Positions 58,384 to 64,000 of a stretch of DNA of 64,000 nucleotides are shown here, piece after piece; within the stretch, counting starts at the first letter, position 1; every line of letters begins with the position of its first letter. The notes below the pieces were generated by a model. The model made no database searches, was not told where the DNA came from, and saw nothing but the letters and a program-made list of their open reading frames with translations. Made by a program: the position numbers and the translations under genes. This DNA is from Sycobia sp. Sy_11 (lineage: Eukaryota > Arthropoda > Insecta > Hymenoptera > Epichrysomallidae), in the NCBI GenBank assembly GCA_018907035.1, contig JACCIC010000005.1:1493501-1557500 (forward strand), read 5' to 3'.

Positions 58384-58430
<47 letters not shown>
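58384..58430. repeat. (TA)n microsatellite, about 47 bp
   Basis: A pure TA array at the edge of a CpG-rich block. Confidence 0.95.
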
Positions 58431-58432
<2 letters not shown>

Positions 58433-58861
58433 AGTTTAAATAAGATATCCGCAAAGTTTCAAGTAGCAGAATTAAAGTGGCCGTCGATTAGGTAAATTAA
58501 AGCCGCGCGTCTATAATTGAGAAGCGCCATATACATCCGTGTTAAAAATGTACCGCGCGAAATTCACCGAGCGCGACTATACCTATATAATTCCGTTGAT
58601 AATTTAGCGATTGAAATAGAAGAAAAAAAAACAGACTCGATCATGTGGTCGCGCGCGCGCGGGCCGCGAGATACGGGATGAAAATCGCCCCACGCGCCCA
58701 CGGTCATATATATATATATATATATATTTCGCCGAAGACGTGGAACACCGTGTATAAACACGCGATTTTATCATATACCGCACTCGGTGCGCCATGCGTG
58801 TATGCATGTACACGAGCGTAGTGGCTTTTAAAGACCGGCGGACTCGGCTCCCGGCGCGCGC

Positions 58862-59043
58862 GCACACACACCCACACACACACACACACACATACAGGGC
58901 TCTCTCAGCTCGCGGCCTTTAATTAATGAGCCGGTAGATATAAGAGCGCGCGACAGCATCGGTTTCCCGCGGCTTTCCGGAAGCGAGGAGGCAATATAGT
59001 GCGCCTGCGTACATGCGCGGGATGCAAGGCAAAGGCGGTACTA

Positions 59044-59095
<52 letters not shown>
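58862..59095. repeat. (CA)n 58862-58893 and (CT)n 59045-59095
   Basis: A CA array with a few C interruptions, then a pure CT array of about 50 bp, both in CpG-rich sequence. Confidence 0.94.
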
Positions 59096-59096
<1 letters not shown>

Positions 59097-60024
59097 CTCT
59101 CCGTCCCCGATGCTGCAACGGATGAAGCCGCACGCGCTGCGACGAATTTATGACCGTCGTGAAGCGGCGCCATCGCGTGAGACTGCGTCCCAGTTCGCTT
59201 GGATGCGTGTTCTATTACTATAGACGGTGATTTTGTCCTTAGGTGATCTTTTGTCCCCCCCCTTTGCGCGATCAATTATGAAACTTAAGGCTCATTAGGA
59301 AATATAATCTGTACTTGTAACGGCTCTGCGCTAGATTGTATATCTTATTAAAGATTTGAATCAATACACTGTTTACGTATGTTCCGCAGAAGTCGAGCTA
59401 TTCATTGCTAATTTTTAATTCCTTTTAGATTTATAGATTTATTGATTTATTTTTAAAACTCGTGGAATTGCAGAAAATGAAGAAAGTTAATTTTTCAAAT
59501 GATTTTTTGTTGCCCAGATTATTTACATCTGTTCAAATGGTCAGTACACAAATAAGAGCTACCGTCGATTACATTAGCATTGTAATTTCTAATATATAAA
59601 CATTTATTAATCTTCAAGTTTTAAGTTTTCATATTTAAAACGCTGTTAATATATTTATATTCTTTTTGTATATTCATCACTGAATTGCTTAAACGCGTAT
59701 TGTAGCGTAGAAATTGAAATGGGAATTTTAATGCTAGTATTAAAAAAAATACAAAATGATTAAAGCCGTCGGATGCCTGTACAGCATCAAAATTATATAG
59801 AGAAACGGGCATGTAAAATAAATGCAAAGCTCCGGACCGTCCCATTACGCCTGAAAACCTCGAATTACAGAACAAAATAATTGATTCAAGCGGGAAGAAA
59901 GCCCTTCTTTAACTCAATATAGATCGGTAGTCGGATAAGGTAATCACATTCATTTGCGTCTCCCGGCACAGTGTGCGCTGTGTATACCATCTCCTTTCAA
60001 AGTCCCTTAACCTCCCTCCATTCT

Positions 60025-60027
<3 letters not shown>

Positions 60028-60064
<37 letters not shown>
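60028..60064. repeat. (CT)n microsatellite, about 37 bp
   Basis: A pure CT array with further CT-rich sequence downstream. Confidence 0.94.
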
Positions 60065-60067
<3 letters not shown>

Positions 60068-60399
60068 CTCTTCCTTTCTCTGCTTTCCTCTTTCGATTTA
60101 AATAACAGGCTCGAGCATTAAAGGAACTTTCACCATTGAATCGTAGGCAAAAGAAAAATAATAAAAAATTATGACACATTCGCACTAATTCATTTAGTCC
60201 CGACTACTGTACCACTGGAATTACGTAATACAGTTCCCTGGACCAACATTAACGGGGAAAAGAAGTTGAATTCATATATATATATATTTTTTTTTTCTCC
60301 TATTCAAATTAGCCGTACATATACGCTTATATCTACATATTCATACACATCATACATACGCACACTCGTCCGGCTTTCTGATCCTTATCGAGTGATCGG

Positions 60400-60403
<4 letters not shown>

Positions 60404-60463
<60 letters not shown>
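60404..60463. repeat. (TA)n microsatellite, about 60 bp
   Basis: A pure TA array whose flanks (TTTC... and ...GAAA) extend the palindrome by a few bases. Confidence 0.96.
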
Positions 60464-60467
<4 letters not shown>

Positions 60468-60742
60468 GAGGGACGGCCAGAAAGAGATACAGAGGAAGAG
60501 AATGAGATAATGAGAAATGAAAAGCCCGTGAGCGCAATGTCCACGCGACTGAGCAATTTTAAATTAATACACATGGAAGCTCGGGCAATGATTCTCATTA
60601 TCCGAACGTTCTTCTTTTTGAAATTGTCGGCGAGACATTACAGCGTCGCGGATCACCCCCAGCCCAACGGCCGTTGTCCCGCGCCCCGCGCGCTCGCTCC
60701 GCTTTCCGTGAGCGCGTTTTGTTCCACTCGTCCTCTCCTCGC

Positions 60743-60747
<5 letters not shown>

Positions 60748-60792
<45 letters not shown>

Positions 60793-60940
60793 TTCGCATT
60801 CTCGGACTTTAAACTTTATTGCCCGCGCGCGCGGCGTATCCCACGTACACGCATCCCCAAAGAGGATAACACGACCGAGACGCGTTCGCGCCAGCGTGGC
60901 GACCCATCAAGGGATTTATTCGAAAGTGCCGGTTACGTTC

Positions 60941-60977
<37 letters not shown>
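60748..60977. repeat. (CT)n 60748-60788 and (TG)n 60942-60977
   Basis: Two pure arrays in a CpG-rich block. The 129-codon frame across both is an artefact. Confidence 0.94.
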
Positions 60978-60980
<3 letters not shown>

Positions 60981-61725
60981 TGTGTATTTTGTTTTGTTTT
61001 TACAGCGGCAATAAGGAAACGAGCGACAAGGAGATGCAAAAATATCATACACGGGCCACGTAACTGCATTATAAATATTGTTTTGGAAGTAATTTCGGAT
61101 CGTAAAGGCTATCTTTTAAAAATAGACGGCCGTCGAACGCGATTCGAGAAAGAAGCGCTGGAAATTGCTATGCTCGCGTTCATAAATATATAAAAATGAA
61201 CCTGCACGTCAAGCCCTCCCCCGTCGCCTCGGATTTACTTTCAGTTATGATCGGTGGCTTCGTCCGCAATAAAACGAGCATTTGTCAGAATTAATATAGG
61301 GCTGGCGGACAAGGGCAATTCATTAATTAAAATATTGCTTTCTCATGATATCCTCTGACATTTTATTATCAATGCTGGCAAATAATCTAAGAATTGACAG
61401 CCCGACTCCGCACACATAGAACCGAGAATCTTTCAATGTGAAGTAATGAGTTTATCCTTGTCAAGAAATGGTCTTTTGGTTCGGTTGTGAAATGATCGTT
61501 TCTGGCATCTTTGCCAAGTCCGGTTTAAGTAGTAACACAATGTGCAACGAAACCACTTATATTTGAATGAGCAGATAGCTTTTACGATTTTACAGAATGT
61601 CTCAGTTTATAGAGCAAAGAATCTTATGTCTGAAACGGCAATCAATAGCCGAATTATCCGTGACCATATTTAACCCCCAAGCTTCAATTCAAAACTTTAC
61701 GAAATTAGCCAGTCGCCTCTCTTAC

Positions 61726-61797
61726 CTGATCTGGCTCGCGCGAGTTCCGCTCATTTAGTAATCTCGAGAGACAGTTCAGAATCATCGCTTCGAGTGC
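61726..61797 (-). other. Exon-like island upstream of Wnt7 (unconfirmed)
   Basis: A good acceptor (TTGAATATCTTTCAG) precedes 72 nt that end at a strong donor (ATCAG/GTAAGAG), the only AG/GTAAG donor I found on the minus strand outside the known exons. One frame is open throughout (24 codons, phase 0), including EAMILNCLSRLLNERN; I recognise no family. In another frame a stop is followed by an ATG whose reading joins the HRWNCS exon in phase (MSGTRASQIR, then MAEAAVV...). It could therefore be a 5' exon of Wnt7, an exon of a neighbouring gene, or chance. Neither reading supplies a convincing signal peptide. Confidence 0.33.
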
Positions 61798-61799
61798 CT

Positions 61800-62930
61800 G
61801 AAAGATATTCAATGTAACGCTTCTCTAGGGAGTGTCTGTTTTTGATCGTATGCGCCAGATCTAAATTATAAACAAAAGTAAACAAACGACATACACGCGC
61901 ACACACACACATACACAAAAAATGCTGAGCAGACCTGAATGTTTCACGTCTACTATTTCACGTAATGAGTGATTCATGTCGGAATTTAGAGAAGCAGTAA
62001 GATGAGTGCAATTTATCCACTCATTACATCTCTAATTCAAAGTAGTATTTCTTCAGGGAGCGATTGAACAATGTATCCATCTTTTTTATTGCTCCCACAA
62101 GATTTAGGTATGATAAAAAAAAATGTATAAAAGCAAATTAAAAATTTCGACGCCACTCTGCGAATAATAACCAAAATACTCTACTGGCTATGCTGAAATT
62201 TGGTTTTCCTCGATATAATGTACTGGATAAATGCAAAAAAAATTCATAAAAAAAAAGTCATTTCTTCAATGACACCGATTATATGTGAAAGATTAGATTA
62301 AAATTAAATGCCTTAATTAATGATGCGTTGTCATACTTGGGTAAAGTTGTATATAGGTTGTGAAAACCAATAAATATACTTCTTCTTCATACAAGGTAAT
62401 ATAGTTGTACGGGGGTTCACAAACGGCACCGTCGTAGAAAATGATCTTGCAATTTGAAAGACAAAATTCAGAGAAAAATTATACGATTTTTTTCTGGCTA
62501 CCTTGTCGGAGCCTTAAATTTGTCATTGCATCTCCTTTTTAAGATTTATTGATTTTTATTCAAATGGAAACCCTTATTTTTAATCCCGAATTTCAACATA
62601 ATGGTAATTTTTATATATTGAAAAAACTAACGTGAATTTAAAAAGACTTATAAAATGAGGTTCAGTATCAAAATTCATGATACTTTTACATGTACAGTCC
62701 AAGAAATTGCCATAAAACTTGACAACGGAACATTTTTTTTTTTTTACAATTGTAATCCGAGCAAAATATTTTACCGTTGCTATGCCTTTCGAAGAGACCT
62801 TGTATGTATAAGAATTACGAAAACAAAAATGAAGTAGGTCAAAAAATAAAATAAAATAAATGTACAATTAACATACTTTGGTAGATTATCTACTTAAGTC
62901 CAAACAATGTTGTCCGATTTTCGAGCTACA
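61800..62930. other. AT-rich sequence, nothing recognised
   Basis: A short degenerate CA run near 61895-61917. Open frames have no recognised content. Confidence 0.6.
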
Positions 62931-63112
62931 AGTCAGCCATACGGCCGGAGCCCACGTGCTATCCTCCGGTCACTTAATCCATAAGTCCAATACGCGTCGA
63001 TAGTTATAGAACGTCAAAGATAAAGTCCCCCATTGCCTCTTCACTCCCGTCGTTCGGCAAAATCCCCGGCATGAATGATATTATATGGACCAAGAGCGGG
63101 AGGGGTGGAGGC

Positions 63113-63160
63113 AAAAAAAAAAAACAAAAACAAAAACAAAAACAAAAACAAAAAAAGAAA
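63113..63160. repeat. (AAAAAC)n hexanucleotide tract
   Basis: About five units of CAAAAA within an A-rich 48-bp stretch at the edge of a CpG-rich block. Confidence 0.9.
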
Positions 63161-63425
63161 AGGAAGCGAGGAAGATCGGTCGGAGACACGGCCGAGACGC
63201 TCCCTCGGCGATTGAATGACGAAAAGCCCCCGGATCGGAGCGACGGCTCTCCGCGCGCTCGCTCGGCCGGCCTTACAATTCGTCGCGGGACGCGGCGCGC
63301 CGTGGCCTTAATTTTTCGGGCCTTCCACCACGCGCCTTTAACACGTGTCGAACTGTCGGGGCGCGTTTAACGCCCGGCGTGTCTCGCGCGATACCTGGGA
63401 GGTCCAGCGTGTTAGCCCGATATAT

Positions 63426-63428
<3 letters not shown>

Positions 63429-63467
<39 letters not shown>
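63429..63467. repeat. (TA)n microsatellite, about 39 bp
   Basis: A pure TA array closing the 62940-63500 CpG-rich block. Confidence 0.95.
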
Positions 63468-63469
<2 letters not shown>

Positions 63470-63499
63470 CCACGAGGATCTTTTTGGCGGAGGGAACGT

Positions 63500-64000
63500 A
63501 AAGCGTATATTAATCTGCGACGGATTGGAAATAATATTTCGTTGGTCAGATAATATGCTCATGTAGATGTACGTGTGCGCGATTCTGTTGGGAATTTGAT
63601 TAAAAAAAAAAAAAAAAAAAATTGGACGAGTTGAATTGAGCGTGAGTGTGATTGAAGGAAGTAAGGATTGATTTCTACCTCGATTCGTGACAAATATTGT
63701 GTTTTTGTTTTTTTGGTTTTTTATTTTTACAAATATGCAACGTTATAACATCGATACTGAAACGTGCAAGTACCACGAACTTGCTCCAATTACGTGTCGT
63801 TTTATTTACCTTGTCAAAAATGATACAATTATTCGAGAAATAGACGAATGACTAAAAGAAATCATGAAATAACAATAACTCGATAATTACTGTTACTTAG
63901 AACCTTATTGTTTATTTATCGTAATTGTTCTGATAAATAATTTACAAAACTATAATTGACAATGAAATCAACCAATTATTCTGCAGTTGAATGAAAGTTA
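63500..64000. other. AT-rich sequence, nothing recognised
   Basis: Contains an A-run of about 20 at 63602-63620 and T-rich sequence near 63700-63725. No coding motif. Confidence 0.65.

Larger units (their letters stand above)
54130..64000 (-). other. 5' side of Wnt7: first intron and possibly upstream flank
   Basis: No signal-peptide exon was identified. Contents are a G-run cluster (54227-54244), AT-rich stretches (54250-54970, 55880-58480, 59240-59950, 61300-62930), CpG-rich blocks (54980-55880, 58480-59240, 60600-61260, 62940-63500), several arrays, one retrotransposon fragment and one exon-like island. Whether the Wnt7 promoter lies inside or beyond the window cannot be told. Confidence 0.7.

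Noticed and set aside
63004..63189. Minus-strand frame ending in GILPNDGSEEAMGDFIFDVL
   Set aside because: The upstream half is a hexanucleotide-repeat translation (CFCFCF), and the tail alone matches nothing I know.
1..64000. tRNA, rRNA, known microRNA or CRISPR features
   Set aside because: No B-box GGTTCGANTCC context with a cloverleaf, no conserved insect microRNA sequence that I recognise and no spaced direct repeats were found; the repeated units are microsatellites.

Overview
The window is eukaryotic, almost certainly an insect. A hymenopteran (ant, wasp or sawfly) is my best guess, from frequent CpG and CG-dinucleotide tracts, very many (TA)n and (GA)n microsatellites, blocky AT-rich/CpG-rich alternation and mariner transposons. 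The order is an inference; the microsatellite pattern is plain in the sequence.

One gene is identified firmly: a Wnt ligand of the Wnt7 subfamily (orthologue of Drosophila Wnt2), on the minus strand. Five consecutive internal coding exons join in frame: 54129-53909, 9501-9387, 7564-7487, 7341-7254 and 1156-977. Together they give 682 nt (about 227 residues), covering the conserved N-terminal Wnt domain from the IPGL / HRWNCS block through [20 protein letters not shown] and [12 protein letters not shown] to the acylation hairpin [10 protein letters not shown] and its flank. The C-terminal cysteine-rich exon(s) lie to the left of position 1. The exon with the signal peptide was not found; it lies between 54130 and the right edge, or beyond it. 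About 99 percent of the window is therefore intron or 5' flank, including one intron of 44.4 kb.

Between exons I see: (1) about 78 dinucleotide arrays (roughly 42 TA, 28 GA/CT, 8 CA/TG), about one per 0.8 kb; (2) a mosaic of CpG-rich blocks in AT-rich sequence, which may carry regulatory elements; (3) a TA-flanked mariner element (4559-5512) with matching terminal inverted repeats and an internally deleted transposase; (4) two older mariner relics (about 32190-32830 and 45385-45715) and a fragment of a non-LTR retrotransposon 3' end (57547-57775); (5) a 365-bp near-palindrome (8174-8538), probably a foldback element or MITE; (6) a few exon-like islands with good splice signals but no recognised homology, notably 61726-61797 (minus) and 15692-15772 and 36029-36064 (plus).

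I find no tRNA, rRNA, CRISPR array or prokaryote-style operon. Most long open frames are translations of microsatellites ([18 protein letters not shown]) and are not genes. The most unusual pattern is that all four long introns starting in the window carry a dinucleotide array 21-107 nt inside their 5' splice site.
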